Assembly (NCBI GenBank): GCA_002205965.3 | Contig: NADL03000554.1 | Location: forward strand, 1-64,000 | DNA: 64,000 bases | Reading direction: 5' to 3' | From: Kappaphycus alvarezii | Lineage: Eukaryota > Rhodophyta > Florideophyceae > Gigartinales > Solieriaceae | Shown here: piece by piece, positions 23,401-35,279 of the stretch | How positions within the stretch are numbered: the stretch's first letter is position 1 | How the letters are laid out: every line of letters begins with the position of its first letter | Made by a program: the position numbers and the translations under genes | Notes under the pieces: generated by a model | The model's input: only the letters and a program-made list of their open reading frames with translations | What the model was told of the DNA's origin: nothing | Databases searched by the model: none

Positions 23401-25960
23401 GTCGGCATGATGAACCCCTTCAAAGATTCGCTCAACGCGACAAGGAGCGAAATCTAATTCGTTTCCCACGATAATTGAGACGTCAACAGAGCCACCGAAG
23501 CGATCAGCGGCTGCTTGCATAACCTTGTGACAGGCGAATCTAAGTGCCGTTAGGAGTGCGCGACTTAGGAGGGGCTCATCGACAACTTGAGGTGTCACGA
23601 GCCATCGTAGGTTACGAAGAAAGAGAGCAGAACTGTGATGTAAGAAGAGCTCTGTTTCAATTGTTGCAGCATGTTTGCAAGTGATGGTAGTCGGCGAGCT
23701 ATCAGGGTTCTTGGCTGCCATCTCTAATTGCCAAGGAGGATCGAGCTTTTCAATGGAAGCTTCTACTTCAGCCTTTTGTGTACTGTCGAGGGTTCACTGG
23801 TCCGTAAGAGTAGCAGCGGAACCAATTTCGACAGACGGTAGTGCGTAAATTCTCGTCGAGAGTGACAGTGAGCAGTACTGAACTCTTTTCGTGGTCGCAA
23901 GGGTCGGTAGTGCGCTTGATACAGTCCTTCTTTGTAGTGCAAAGACAGACAGTGGACCCTTGTCCACTTTCTGTCTTTGCAGCGATGCCCCATTTTGGTA
24001 ACTGAATTTCGATAACCGTTTTTGATCTAACCGTCACGATAGTACTAACTTTATTTACACCTACCGGTAGCGTGGACACTGTAAGGCCTAAGGCTGAGAC
24101 CGCACCATCGAGCCCGTATGAAACCCCAGGTGGACCTGATATTTATTAAGGGCGAAGCCCTTTTATTATTCCAAAGGTCACTGCATCTGCTCACTAACGT
24201 GGATCTAACTCTCGCCCGTTAGGGGTCTGACACTACTGTAACTTTAGATAGGATATTTAGCAATTATTTATTCTAAGAGGGAGTCTTGTGCCTCCCGAGT
24301 AAAGAGAAACAACCCTGGTACGGCTTTGAACTTGTTCCCAACTTCTGTCTCGACGACTGACTCTTGTCTACGGCGTCCTCGGTCTATTTATTGTCCATCT
24401 GTCCAGGGAAAACTTTTTTCCACATCCTTCGGGATATTCCTTTTTATCTTTCAGGTTTAACCTATTTCTTTACTGTTCGTTTCTGTTAGACCCACCACTT
24501 TACCTTGGGTTCTACCCATCTTTTTGTTTCTTCTAGGTCGACGTGACCGCACCTTATCTTGGCGCCCTGGAAAGTTCTGTGTCGTCATACAAGTGGAACT
24601 TCGCTCTCAGAGCATTGTGCTCCTTGGTTTCTTCTGTGGTCGGGTTTTAATCACAAATATACCTTGGTTTCTACCCGTCCATGTTTTGTTTTCCAGTTTC
24701 TAGGTCGGAATATCCGTACTGCCTTTTGGCTCTTGTTGCAATTTCAGAGTCTATATGCAAGTCTAACTTCTCTGCGTGTGTCGTTGGAGACAAAAATTCA
24801 TTTATCCTAAGGAGACTCGCGACTAAGTCGCTTCGTATTATGTTGGCGTAATCGGTACACTTGCAGTGTTCCATACGAAACCCCAAGAGCCTTTGGACCC
24901 AGTCAGGCCCTACACCCCTGCAGTAGGTGTAACCTACAGCCGCTCGAAGACTCTCCCGCTCTACCAACCCTAACGTACCACATCCTGGACGTATCATAAG
25001 TATACCTAGATTCGTCTCAGACGAGGTACACTGGGCTACTGCATCGCAGGGTGCTTTAAGAGGACGCAGGCTTCGAACCCCTGGTGTATCTCTGTATGTG
25101 TGTCCGCTTGTGCTGTTGTCTTACCACCTTCCCGTAGGGAGACCTCAGTTCCCAGCATTCGCCTATTGCACTACATTCTTCTGAGCACGGAGCTCTTCGA
25201 AAAGCTTGTCCTTCTGGTCCTTCGGGCAATCGCGGCAATCCTTGAGCCAATGACAAAGGCTCTTTTCCTAGTGCGGAACACACGAACGGATCGGGTTTTT
25301 CTTCGGCTCAGGCTTCGTAGTCAGCTTTGTAGGTTCCATATCCTTCTTCCTCGAGTTGATTGAATCAGTTGACTTGGAAACGGCGTAGGCTCGGCAGTCG
25401 ATTACCTCCCGCGTCAAGACCTTGATCAAGACCGCGTCAAGACCTTGATGGATGACTTGACTGATTTTTCGAGAGATTCATCGTACTCGAGTCGCTTCTG
25501 CATCTCCTTCTTGAGTGCTTTAGGTTGGAGGGGAGAGCACAGAAGTCGGACGGACTTCTTCGGCTTATCCATGGGAAACTCACCGCAACCAACTTGCTCA
25601 AGGCGCTCGAAAAAGTTGTAGCGCAATGCGCGGTGCGCAGTTCTTCTTGTCTAGGAATGGAACACCGTCAGACAATGGGAAACACAAACCACACATACCG
25701 AGTCCCACAGGGTGTTCGCTGTCCCTCTTTCTCTTTAGGCACCCTGCGATGCAGTAGAACAGCTCGCTGACAGCGAGGAGAAATAGGATTGGAAGAGCGG
25801 GGGTAATTACTTGGACGGCTGGACGGTATACTTGTCCTCCGGGTTGTAAGGCCGGACCGTGGTCCGCGGAGTGCTGTAGACTTGATATTGGTCGATTCCA
25901 AAGAACTGTAGACACTAGGGTTGTAATACTGGGCAAAGAAGATGTGGTATTGGGTCATCT
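20480..25960 (-). mobile_element. Ty3/gypsy LTR-retrotransposon fossil C (old)
   Basis: Minus-strand gypsy remains. From high to low coordinates: gag-like sequence with a Cys-rich box (about 25.96-25.1 kb); a spacer with possible protease sequence (24.9-23.8 kb); linker and RT remains (about 23.7-22.4 kb); RNase H ending with the HVPGNSNFWSDIKAR phrase near 21.8 kb; integrase core remains (PDIWVSDQVFHFKNQV, about 21.2 kb); and an integrase C-terminal GPY-like part (DFVLVRRATDHG, KWFGPCRF, about 20.6 kb). Heavy decay, well over ten breaks, makes this the oldest of the gypsy fossils here. The noncoding 24.1-24.65 kb segment inside it may be LTR or inserted DNA. Confidence 0.75.
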
Positions 25961-27004
25961 GTGCTGAATATCTCCTTTGGAGATAAGGCTGTTGTCACAA
26001 ACGACAACCTTGAAGTTCCTATTTGTATATAGACTCCGGAGTCCGGGGCATCAAACGTGAGTAAATCTCACAAACAAACAATAAAAGGGGTATTGTAATA
26101 TTGGATCGAGAAGGGGGATAGAAAGGGGACCCGGGCGGATAAACGTGTCTATAGCCAATGTTGCCGTTGGCAAGGTTTCTGCAAACGCGGAATGTGGGAG
26201 ACAAGTTCAGAGCCAACACCGGGGTTGCTGTTTACTCTAGGGCTGTACTGGTCATGTAGTTATAAATACTAGTTAAATAGGTTAGGGTTATCTACGACGG
26301 CGGGGTGAGTGAAGTTAGGGTCAGCCAAGTTAGGGAGATCCAAGTTAGAGATAAGTAAATTCGATACTTGGCTCAATAGGTGTCTTTCACCTGAGAAAAT
26401 ATCAGGTCCAATTTAGAGGCCGAGTGGTCCAGATAGCAAGCACTCAAGCCCCATCGGGTGAGTATACAGTACCAGGAATAATAGTGGGCGACAAGCGAAT
26501 TTTTTTTTAAATAGGGTGTTAATTTACTGTGGTAGATATATGGGTTGGTATCCAGTAAATTTGTACCGGAGCGTAGATATCGTATCATTCACAAGCGAAA
26601 ATTGCCCTTACTGTGCAGTACAGTGCCTGCTGGTTAGCAGTGAATCAGATCAAAAAAAGATCACCAAAATCAGCTCTGCCGATGTCAGTACAGTGTAAGT
26701 GCCAATTGCACTACACTGAGGATCGAAAATCTCGGTCGGCACAGCGAAGCCGGAAAGCGCAGACTCGATGATGGTGGGGTCAAATGACATCTTTATACTT
26801 TTTGCACTACAGTTCCACGAACTGTACAAAATATCCTTGGTTTCCACCGTTTAAGAGGGTGCTGAATTCATATCAGATAATACTTTTTAAAAATATACAT
26901 GTATAGCTGATACAACTGCTTTCTGAAGCGGTGCTTTATAATTATAGGCGGCAGTGTAGGTTAACCTAAAATTTACTTCATTGATTACCTATCGTGTACA
27001 CTGC
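25961..27004. other. Noncoding spacer with one dispersed repeat end
   Basis: No gene seen. It contains an inverted copy of the 11.2-kb LINE tail (26.51-26.59 kb), short AGTTAGGG-like words (26.28-26.36 kb), and TACAGT-rich words near 26.6-26.7 kb. Confidence 0.45.
26512..26592 (-). mobile_element. LINE 3' tail copy (truncated)
   Basis: About 75 bases are the reverse complement of 11.21-11.29 kb, nearly identical (TTAATTTACTGTGGTAGATA, then GGGTTGGTATCCAGTAAATT). No coding sequence remains, so it is a severely truncated copy of the L11-type tail. Confidence 0.7.
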
Positions 27005-27550
27005 ACGTATGACTGTTATAACCAGTCTCGGAGCCTCTCCCAATGGCCAACATCGAACGAGGCCAGATCTCAAGGCTATAGGGGACAAAGGAGGCATAGG
27101 CTTATTCGACGTTACATTCGTGAATCCGCTAGCTCCTTCCAACACTAGGGCCCGATGTTTCACCTCTTGAAATCTCTAAACGCCGCGAAAGCGTCAAAGT
27201 TCAGAAGGTTTCAAGACTTTGTCTCCAAGCATGCCATGTCACGGCTGATCCTAGTGCCAATATCTACTCTTGGCGGTTGGCACCCGGACGCATTCGTGGT
27301 GCTGACAGACGTGGCCAGGCACGTCGACGTGCTAGCCATGGACACCCTCGGGCAGGTGCGATCTAACACGCTTCTGAGACGGTTTCGTCCAAAGCAGAAT
27401 GCCTTACGGCTGGCCTTACACCAGCCTTGTGAGATCGTCCCGGCTGACTCTTCCTCCTTTTCAGACCTTCCAATACACAGACCCGCCACCCGTAGTCTCG
27501 GAAAGTAGCCGTCCTTCATCTCTAATCAGTACAGCACCCCATGTTTCCCC
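27005..27550 (+). mobile_element. LINE endonuclease-end fragment (L3)
   Basis: The plus strand encodes the REL endonuclease core and the last subdomain: GQHRTRPDLKAIGDKGGIG, DVTFVNPLAPS, KASKFRRFQDFVSKHAMSRL and ISTLGGWHPDAFVVLTDVA. One frame change lies near the ARCF junction (about 27.15 kb). Its tail (27.46-27.55 kb) matches those at 33.5 and 34.9 kb. The RT part is absent, so this is a 5'-truncated copy. Confidence 0.7.
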
Positions 27551-27769
27551 AGATTTCCTTGAAGACTTTCTTCGACTGGTAAAATACTTGAGAGTTTACG
27601 AACGGTAAATCCATGGCGATGGCACTGTGGCTCTAAATCTATTTCACCATAGAACACATCTCTGCGCGTTCACTGTTTTTTCAGTTTACAAGACTCTCCT
27701 TGAAAGATCCCATTTAGCGACCACGAGTAAACTAGTAATCAGAGGAATCCTTTGCTGGATTGCGGGGAA

Positions 27770-27992
27770 GTAATCGGTTGCTTCCCGTCACAATCTACAC
27801 CCTCGGCGGCTGGCACCTAGACGCCTTTTCCCTCGTGACAGAGGTGGCGCGCTAAGTGGCTGATCGTGCCAAGGACAAGCTCCTCAAGGTCAGGGACACA
27901 CTCCTACAGCGGAATTCTGCGTTAAGGGTTGCTTCGAACGCTGCTTGTCTGCTTAAAGGGCTCGTAGCAACTTTTGTAGTGGCCATTCCATA
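27770..27992 (+). mobile_element. LINE endonuclease-end fragment (L6)
   Basis: The plus strand reads RLLPVTIYTLGGWHLDAFSL, one stop, then KDKLLKVRDTLLQRNSALRV and SNAACLLKGLVATF. This is the last LINE subdomain only. It carries an internal stop and shows no preserved tail. Confidence 0.65.
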
Positions 27993-28259
27993 GCACGCCC
28001 ACTTTAACCGAAGTTTTTTCTCCGCTGCCGCCACACTGCACAGATTAACGATAATTTCGCCTTATGTTCCACGCACGGAATAGTAACCCAAACGTCCTCC
28101 TCAGAGGAATGCAGGATGTCAAGTTATACTTCTTCAGCATCCAAAGTCCTAGTACTGTAAGTCTTAGTGGTTACAGGATCTCAATCCTCATCTGTTGCGG
28201 CTATTTTAATACAGAAAATAGTCCTCCCGAAGGGATCAGAAACTTACAAACAAATTAAC

Positions 28260-28602
28260 GATCCCGCCCCTGAATCTGCTCACCGTCCTTTCCAAATTTG
28301 TCTACCACCCCCCTAGATATTTTAGTACTGTATCCTCTACTCCAAATCTACTCCAAATCAACATTTTACGTCTTTTTTTATCTACTTTCTTCATCAAATT
28401 CACTCCTTATGTAGATACTTCACGCAAATGCGCTACTGCAATTTCGATTTTAACTTTTTAGTACCAACTCTAGTCCGCCTGTAAGGTGTACTTAAACCCA
28501 TTTAACCAAACTTATTGAGATCCACCAACCCTACACACACTACACTCCCCCTCACACCCTCTATTCTCCATTCACAATCGTCCCACTCCATTTACAACCA
28601 AA
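28260..28602 (+). promoter_or_regulatory. Candidate promoter and leader of the 28.6-kb gene fragment
   Basis: A pyrimidine- and A-rich, G-poor run (28.50-28.60 kb, CACACACTACACTCCCCCTC type) ends in CCAAAATG. The haloperoxidase-like gene has a similar C/T-rich leader, so this may be the local style of host promoter. No TATA box was seen. Confidence 0.35.
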
Positions 28603-28770
28603 ATGAACAACCTTCGTACCTCCGCCCCCATCACCAAAAACCGCCCCTCTCGCCCCGTAAACGGCCTTGCGCTCGCTGAATGTGGCCCGACGGACGCAGA
28701 CGACTACCTACGACTCCAGACTAAGAAGAGGATCCCCAGACATGAGGCAACGAAAACCTTCGCCCTACAG
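28603..28770 (+). pseudogene. 5' end of a probable host gene, cut short by gypsy fossil B
   Basis: ATG 28603 opens MNNLRTSAPITKNRPSRPVN then GLALAECGPTDADDYLRLQT and a basic run (KKRIPRHEA). The leader and the start context look like a genuine gene. Within about 50-60 codons the sequence merges into the reverse strand of a gypsy integrase, so only the N-terminus remains. The exact junction is unclear (about 28.73-28.80 kb). I recognise no family. Confidence 0.4.
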
Positions 28771-31700
28771 TCCTCATCTGTTCAGCCTCAAGAGCATGCA
28801 TACCCTCGTTATTAATCAAGATCAGAATGCTCATTCTACCGAATTGCCCTAACATCAAAAATAACGGCGAATATTCGTCGGCTGCCCATCTATTATGGTA
28901 AGCATGGACAACCGGACTCACTGCTTCATCCCATTCTAATTCTATATCGCCCGTTTCATTTTCCTCATCATCCATTCGACCCTTCCGTTAGCATGTGGTC
29001 TATACGCAGAAATAGGTCTCCATTTCACGCCATGCTCACGAATTATTTCTCCATATGCAGTAGCAACGAACGCAGGGCCATTGTCTGCTACTATCTCTCT
29101 GGTATATCCGAACACTTCAAACATCTCCTTTTTCACGAATTCAATGGCTACATCGCATGTTTCTCTGTTCGAGGCTTTCACAGTAGGCCAATTACTCAGG
29201 TGCTCTACGCCCACTAACACGAAGTTGTTCCCATTCTTCTTCGTAGGCCACGGTCCTGTGAAGTCCAAAGAAAATGTGTCGAATATACCGGTCACGGGTT
29301 GTTTCAACGGCTCACACTTCCCCGAATTTCTGGGCTTCTCACACTCTTGACAAGACTTGACATACTGCCGGTAGTCCCTTGACATCTATGGCTACCAAAA
29401 TCCCTCGGCTAGGAACTGCTTTGTTGTCGTAAACGTCGAGTGCCCAACCTCATCATGAACTCTCATTAGCAACGCTTCCCTGGTTTGGATGGGTGGGACT
29501 ACCCTCAATCCTCGTGGCAGGCGTCGTAAAAGCACTCCATGGGATAACACTTGATGCTTCGCTTGGCGACTATATTTCTTCCGAACTTCCCTACCATCCA
29601 TGGTCATTAAGTATCGCTGAATATGGCTTGGACCTTCCTCGTATCCACCAGCCCTCGTGGTTATGTCAACCATCTCCATCACCTCCTCACCATTCAGATA
29701 TTTCTCAATTCTTTCCCTTGTCTGCGTGGCCTCATCATCGTCAGCGTGATCATCTTCTCGTACGCCTGCCCGCAACAAGTAATCTGTGGAGGCTTTCTCA
29801 CTTCCTTGCCGATGGACGACGTTGAACTGATATTCCGCGATCAAGTTCAGCCAACGCGCCATCGGTCAATGCACATCTCTCTTAGTGTAGGCACCCTTTA
29901 ACGCCTGGTTTATTGTGAACGGTCCGGCTGACAGATGGTGCCTGAACTTCTTCAATGAGAAGATGACTGCCAAAGCCTCACGCTCGTACGTACTCTAATT
30001 TCTTTCGCCCGGTTGCAAAGTACGGCTGGCGAACTGAACTGGATGATCATGGCCATCTTCTCCAATCTGCGACAAGACCGCTCCAAATTCACCATTAGAC
30101 GCATCAGTGTGGACAAAAAACGGCTTACTCGCATCTGGCAGCGCTAAAATAGGGGCGCTTCCCATTCTTTTTTCAATTCGTGGAATGCTACCTCCGACTC
30201 TCCGCTCCATTGGAAGGTTTCCTGCGGGATGGTCAGTTTATGCAGGGTATTTGCAATTCTTGCAAAGTTTCTTATGAAACGCCGGCAATACGAGGCCATG
30301 ACCAGAAAAGATCTTAGTTTCTTCCTAGAGGTTGGCACTGGATCCTTAACAACTGCATCCGTCGTCGCCGGGTATGTCCGCGACCCGTTACACTGACTAT
30401 GAGGCCCAACATCTCAGTCTCACGCAGTTCAAAGTCACACTTCGAAAATTTCAACTTCTGTCCGAGGCTCCTCACTTGATGACTGTATCTTCGATTTACA
30501 CAATCACAAATGGTAAGTCTTCGAAGACAATTGACGCCATTCTTTCGAATCCTGTAGGACCATTCTTCACGCCTAATGGCATGACTACAAAGAATAATGC
30601 GCCGAAATTGCAACGAATCGTGGTGAACTCTTGCACATCTTCAAGGAGCCTAATGTTCCAATACCCTGTGAACAAATCTAATTTGTTGAAGACCATTGCA
30701 CGCCTCATTTCAGCAATCAGCTCCTCAATGTTTGGAAGAGACCACTTATCAGCTTTTATTCGCCGGTTCAATGGACGGTAGTCGACGCAAAAGCTGCGTT
30801 CTCCATCCTTCTTCTGTGCGATTACTACTGCGAAACACCAAGGCGATTGCGATGGCTTGATGATCCCTGCTTCCAACATCCTTTCCACTTCTTTCCTCAC
30901 AACCTCATTATGTGCGTCAGTCTTTCTCCTAACTCGCTCACAAATTGATGTATAATCTGCGAGCTCAAACGTATGTACAAATTGAACTTTGCAATTGCGT
31001 GATGTCTTCAACGCTTCATGCCATGACCGATTCCTCTGTGCTTTCGAGAAGCATCTCTTTCATTTCCTTCTGAATAGTGACAGGCATACAACTGATGGCC
31101 TCAAATAAAATGTGGGCCGGTTCTTCCGGAAGCAGTCGTACTTCGGGCACTTCGATGGCGGAGTTAGCCTCTATTTCACGATGAGCGGTCCCCGTCGCTC
31201 TGACCTTTTCCGCCAGCTCCTCTTGTACTACGATCACATACACCTGTTCTTCTGACGTATCATCCCCAATTTGCGCTTCAATACCATTAGTAAGTATTTT
31301 TTCTGGCCCCCCATCGTCGTGGTCACTGTCATCACTCGTGTACTCCGCGCTTTCCTCTCCCAATTCTTGAAGTTCTTCGTTAAACAATGATAAGGTAGTT
31401 TGGATTGGGCCGTTTCCGGTACTGAAGGTAACTATATGTCGGCGCAAGTCTATCTAGGCATCAAGGGCCTCCATTGCTGGTGCTTCAACTAGTAATTCGA
31501 ATGGAGTCTCTGCTATTTCTTGGAAGGTAAGTAACACTGCTATGGGCCCCAACGATACCGGAACTCCGAAAAATTCCCCAATGGCATTTGCGGCACCTCC
31601 ATCAGCAACGGTAGTTCTTCGAGCCATCTCAGATGGTTTCAATCACAATTGACTACACAAATTCTGCGACATAATGTTTGCCAATGCTCCGGTATCAAAG

Positions 31701-33260
31701 ATAGCACGAACGCGGCTCACGAACACACCACATCGCACCATCTTCAGTCGAATTTTAGCCCTCTTGGTAGCACGCAGCCTTGGGGATTCCTTGTCTCTGA
31801 CAGCACCATCTGCCGTTCCCGTTCAGGCTCCAATTCAGCATCCCCTCCATCATTACCAGAATCGTAGCCCGCTTATTCATTTGCGACATCCACTCTGCCC
31901 GGTTCATTGCGCAAAACCTGCGGAGTACCTTCTCAGTGTTCTTCGCGTCTCCTCTCAAAAGCTGGCCAAAACTGATTCCTACATTTGCCTGTGAGAGGCT
32001 CGCGATCACGTTGTATTGACCTACCAATCCTTCGAATTTTCGTGTTGCCCCCTTCCTTGCCACCTTCTCTTTAGCCTTGGATGTACGACGAACTTTCTTT
32101 CCCATTTCCATACGTAATCCACTCCTTAGATCCGGCTTTAGGAGGTTCGGAATCGCCCTCGGCCGATCATCACTAGTGACCGTCTTCAGCAGCGCTTCCC
32201 CATCTCTTCCTCTCTTAATAGCATTCAACTGTTACCTCTCAATGGCATTAGCGTCCTTCTCCTCTGTAATAACTGTGACCTGGTACCCGTTTCCTCTTGC
32301 TGAGTCACGCGAAGCAGATCCTTCCGATCGCCTTCTTCTTTCTAAAGTTCTTCTTTCTTCCAGCAATCGGACGAGGTATGTCCTCTCTTGCCGCAAAAAT
32401 CACAAGAATGAATCATCTTTTCCTCCCCTTCCTTTCTCCAACACCCTGCTTCCACGTGACCTGCCTTCACACAGTATGAACAGCGTGGCATCTCCAACGG
32501 AACTCTATCTAATTGCTCCACGCGGTCTACATTTCCCGACTGCCTTCCGTCTGAGGTTGCCTTCTTCATTAGAGAGGCAATTTGGCTAACTTTACCGACA
32601 GATAATCAACCTTTTTCTGCATCGAATGTTCCCGTAAAGGCCTCACGTCACCCATAACGTCCTGCTTTTTCCAGCTCAATCAAATGAAACTCGTGACTGC
32701 CCGTCTTCATGGTTGTTAGCGAATCGGTTTATTGAAACAGTGTAGTTCAAGAGACAGTTCCTTAGTTCCTCGTAAGTCTTCGGCGCATGCAACAGCAGAA
32801 ATCTTTGGAAGTACTCTATAACAACAGTAGCTTTAGTCAGAAAGAACATAATCTGCTTATCGTTAAGCCCAGCTTGTTCATACGTCGCATCAGCGTCCTT
32901 AACGAATTTACCAGGGTCCGTTAATGGTCTTATCCGAAATGACAAAGCGTTTTACACGGCTCCACTCGGCTCTTTCTTTCTCTCGAACTCTTCCTTTAGT
33001 ACCTTGCTCACGGTCTCGAAATCCTTTCCTTCATTGGAAAGTTTCCTATTCACAGCGAACCTTTTGTAGTAAAACTCGAATGCCTCCACGCGAAGAAATT
33101 TGATTAGCGCGCTTTCCTTCTCCTCACTTCAGCCCTCTGGCTTAGTCACATTCTCGATGTAGAAGAAGAAGTACTCAATATCTTGCCCATTTGTCCCGTC
33201 AAACATAACCATACTTTGAACTCTGTAAGGATATCGTTGATTTTATCGACAGAAGTACCA
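28770..33260 (-). mobile_element. Ty3/gypsy LTR-retrotransposon fossil B
   Basis: Minus-strand gypsy element. From high to low coordinates: gag (about 33.25-32.65 kb); CCHC-type knuckles (CSYCVKAGHVEAGC and CDFCGKRGHTSSDC, about 32.5-32.35 kb); protease region (about 32.0-31.4 kb); RT (about 31.0-30.5 kb, with FCVDYRPLNRR and FNKLDLFTGYWNI); RNase H (about 30.2-29.8 kb, HTDASNGEFGAVLSQ); integrase with CQECEKP, SLDFTGPW and VADNGPAF (about 29.55-28.8 kb). Broken at about ten points; older than fossil A and younger than C. LTRs were not resolved. Confidence 0.88.
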
Positions 33261-33500
33261 GATGCGGGTCGCAGTATGGCCCCCCTTTTCCTTTCCGCAA
33301 CAAAGCCGTACACTTAATACACTCTAAAATACCACTACCAGATTCGAACCTCCCCCACTACTCAACAGAGGTCAGCAAACTATATTCCAGCTCAACCCCA
33401 TTCTTCCGCAGGGAGTGGTCCGAAAGGGGTCAGCCCAAATAATATCTTCACGTATAAGTAGTGGCACGAACAATTTATTCGATCGATTAGTTGAAAAGTA

Positions 33501-33650
33501 GGGGGGAAATGGGGTGCTTTACTGATTAGGGATGCAGGACGGCTATTTTGCGAAGACTAGGGGGGACAGGTTAGTGTATTGGAAAGTCTGGAAATCGGCC
33601 GAGTCATGAGGTACTAACGCACAGGGCTGGTGTGAGGCCAGACCTATGGG
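33501..33650 (-). mobile_element. LINE 3'-end fragment (L4), left arm of an inverted pair
   Basis: Read on the minus strand, this matches the tails of L3 (27.46-27.55 kb) and L5 (34.87-34.97 kb): AATACAC, CTAGTCTT, GCATCCCTAATCAGTAAAGC, then C-rich to the end. It extends a little into the last coding residues. It faces L5 with both tails outward. Confidence 0.7.
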
Positions 33651-33829
33651 CATCAAAAAAGTGGCGGGAGGCATCATTGTACAGCGTAATCGTAAGGAAT
33701 TCATTTTTTGCTTCTATACTATTAAATAAGAGCTATGCGGCCGGTTGCGCTATAGCACCGAATTAATAGTCTCAACTACTAACCTTTGAATTTACATTTG
33801 ACATTGGAAATTCCCAGAAACCCTAATCC

Positions 33830-34969
33830 TTGCACTGTTCGCAGGAAATAAGACACACATTGCTCCCAAATCTTTCTCCGTCTGGCTCAAGTATTATCGC
33901 CAGGTACAGTTCTTCGCCCCCAACACCCCGTGCCGCAGCATCAACTGCCCGGAAACCCTGATCATCTTCGGTGACCACTTCAAGCACTGCTTGCATGGCC
34001 GAGAGCGAATCGATCATGACTACCGCCAGGTTACGGTCCTCACGTCGGACTTAGCAAAGACCGCGCGGCACCCGGTCAGGGATCGCCGTCCCAAAGGCCA
34101 ACATCGCACAAGGCAAGACATTAAGGCTATAAGGATTACCGAAGGGACAGATTTTTCGACGTTACATTCGCCAATCCACTTAATCCCTCTATTGATACCT
34201 TGAACTTTTGTAATTTCATGTTTTGTATATCTTGTCTCTGGTCGAAGTTGTTTCAAATCTTGGACGACCGTTTATCTGCTTTGATTTTTTGATTCTTGTT
34301 GATGCACTTAGCGGTTGGCAACTTCATGTCGCAGTTTAGTGCACCTTAACTCGTATCCCTTGTGCACACTTGGGAAATGTCTCTCTAGTACAAATATGTG
34401 ACTGTGTTTGTGTTTCTTTGTAAACTTTAACTCTGCAGTTCATGGCGAAGTGATCTTTTGAATTGTTTGAAGCATCTCTGTGTATCATAATACTCACTGT
34501 CTCTGTGATTGTCCAATCTATTGTTACCCTCCACCACAGGGGCCCGTTGCTTCAGCCCCTTGACATCTCTGAACGCCATGAAACGGTCAAAATTCAGGAG
34601 GTATCAAGACCTCATCACCACGCATGCCAGGTCCCGACTGATCCCAGTGCCGATACCCACTCTAGGCGGGCGGTACCCGTACGCATTCGCGGTGCTAACA
34701 GACGTAGCTAAGCATTTCTCCGTACGAGCCATGGAGACCTTTGGGCGGGTGCGATCTTTTCTTGTGCAAAGACACGCTGCGGCGACGGTTTCTTCCAACG
34801 CAGGATGCCTTACGGCTGGCCTCCCACTAGCCCTTTCAGTTCATACATCATGACTCTGCCTCGTTTACAGATTCTCTAATACACAGAACTCCCCCTCCTA
34901 GTCTTCCGAAAATAACCATCCTGCATCCCTAATCAGTAAGGCACTCCAATTTCCCCCCCTGTAAGAACA
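33830..34969 (+). mobile_element. LINE zinc finger and endonuclease fragment (L5) with an internal insert
   Basis: The plus strand holds the post-RT part: a zinc-finger-like C then GDHFKHC (about 33.95-34.0 kb), LTSDLAKTARHPVRDRRPKG and HRTRQDIKAIRITEGTDF (34.05-34.17 kb), then after an insert AMKRSKFRRYQDLITTHARS and PIPTLGGRYPYAFAVLTDVA (34.57-34.71 kb). The tail ends ATCAGTAAGGCACTCC then C7 (34.97 kb). Relative to L3, about 330 bp of T-rich DNA (34.20-34.53 kb) interrupts the coding sequence. Confidence 0.7.
34205..34532. other. Insert or intron-like segment within L5
   Basis: L3 reads straight from NPLAPS to ARCF, but here about 330 bp intervenes, T-rich on the plus strand. It can be drawn with GT near 34211 and a pyrimidine-leading CCACCACAG at its right edge. 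It may be an insertion or, less likely, an intron. Confidence 0.35.
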
Positions 34970-35279
34970 CAGTTTATTGGGAGGAACGTTACCCGAGATC
35001 GGGGTCACTTACTCGAAGGGGACAGTTCTGATTATGTACCGTAAAGCAGTACCCAGGGGTACATTACAGTACTGGTCCTATCAGACCACTGTAATCTAGC
35101 GGTCTACTATATTACATTCACTCTTCCCTTGAAGCATCACTCGTCTCTTTGAAGCTTCATGAGTGTTTCATCACTCAACTCTTATTTAATTATGCTATAG
35201 CGGTCGTCGCAAAAACGGTCGTCGCAAGAATATTTCACACTGTAGCGGTCATCACTCACTGTGTCCCTGAGTTCGCATC
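34970..35279. other. Noncoding spacer, possible LTR side of copia fossil D
   Basis: There is no gene. A short tandem (CGGTCGTCGCAAAAA then CGGTCGTCGCAAG at 35201-35229) and related CATCACTC words occur. It adjoins the 3' end of copia fossil D, so part may be LTR. Confidence 0.35.

Noticed and set aside
25065-25090. GGTTCGAAGCC, a B-box-like tRNA word (minus strand)
   Set aside because: No A box or cloverleaf at the right distance, and it lies within gypsy fossil C.
26276-26360. Telomere-like AGTTAGGG words
   Set aside because: Only four irregular copies in mixed sequence; not a tandem telomere array.
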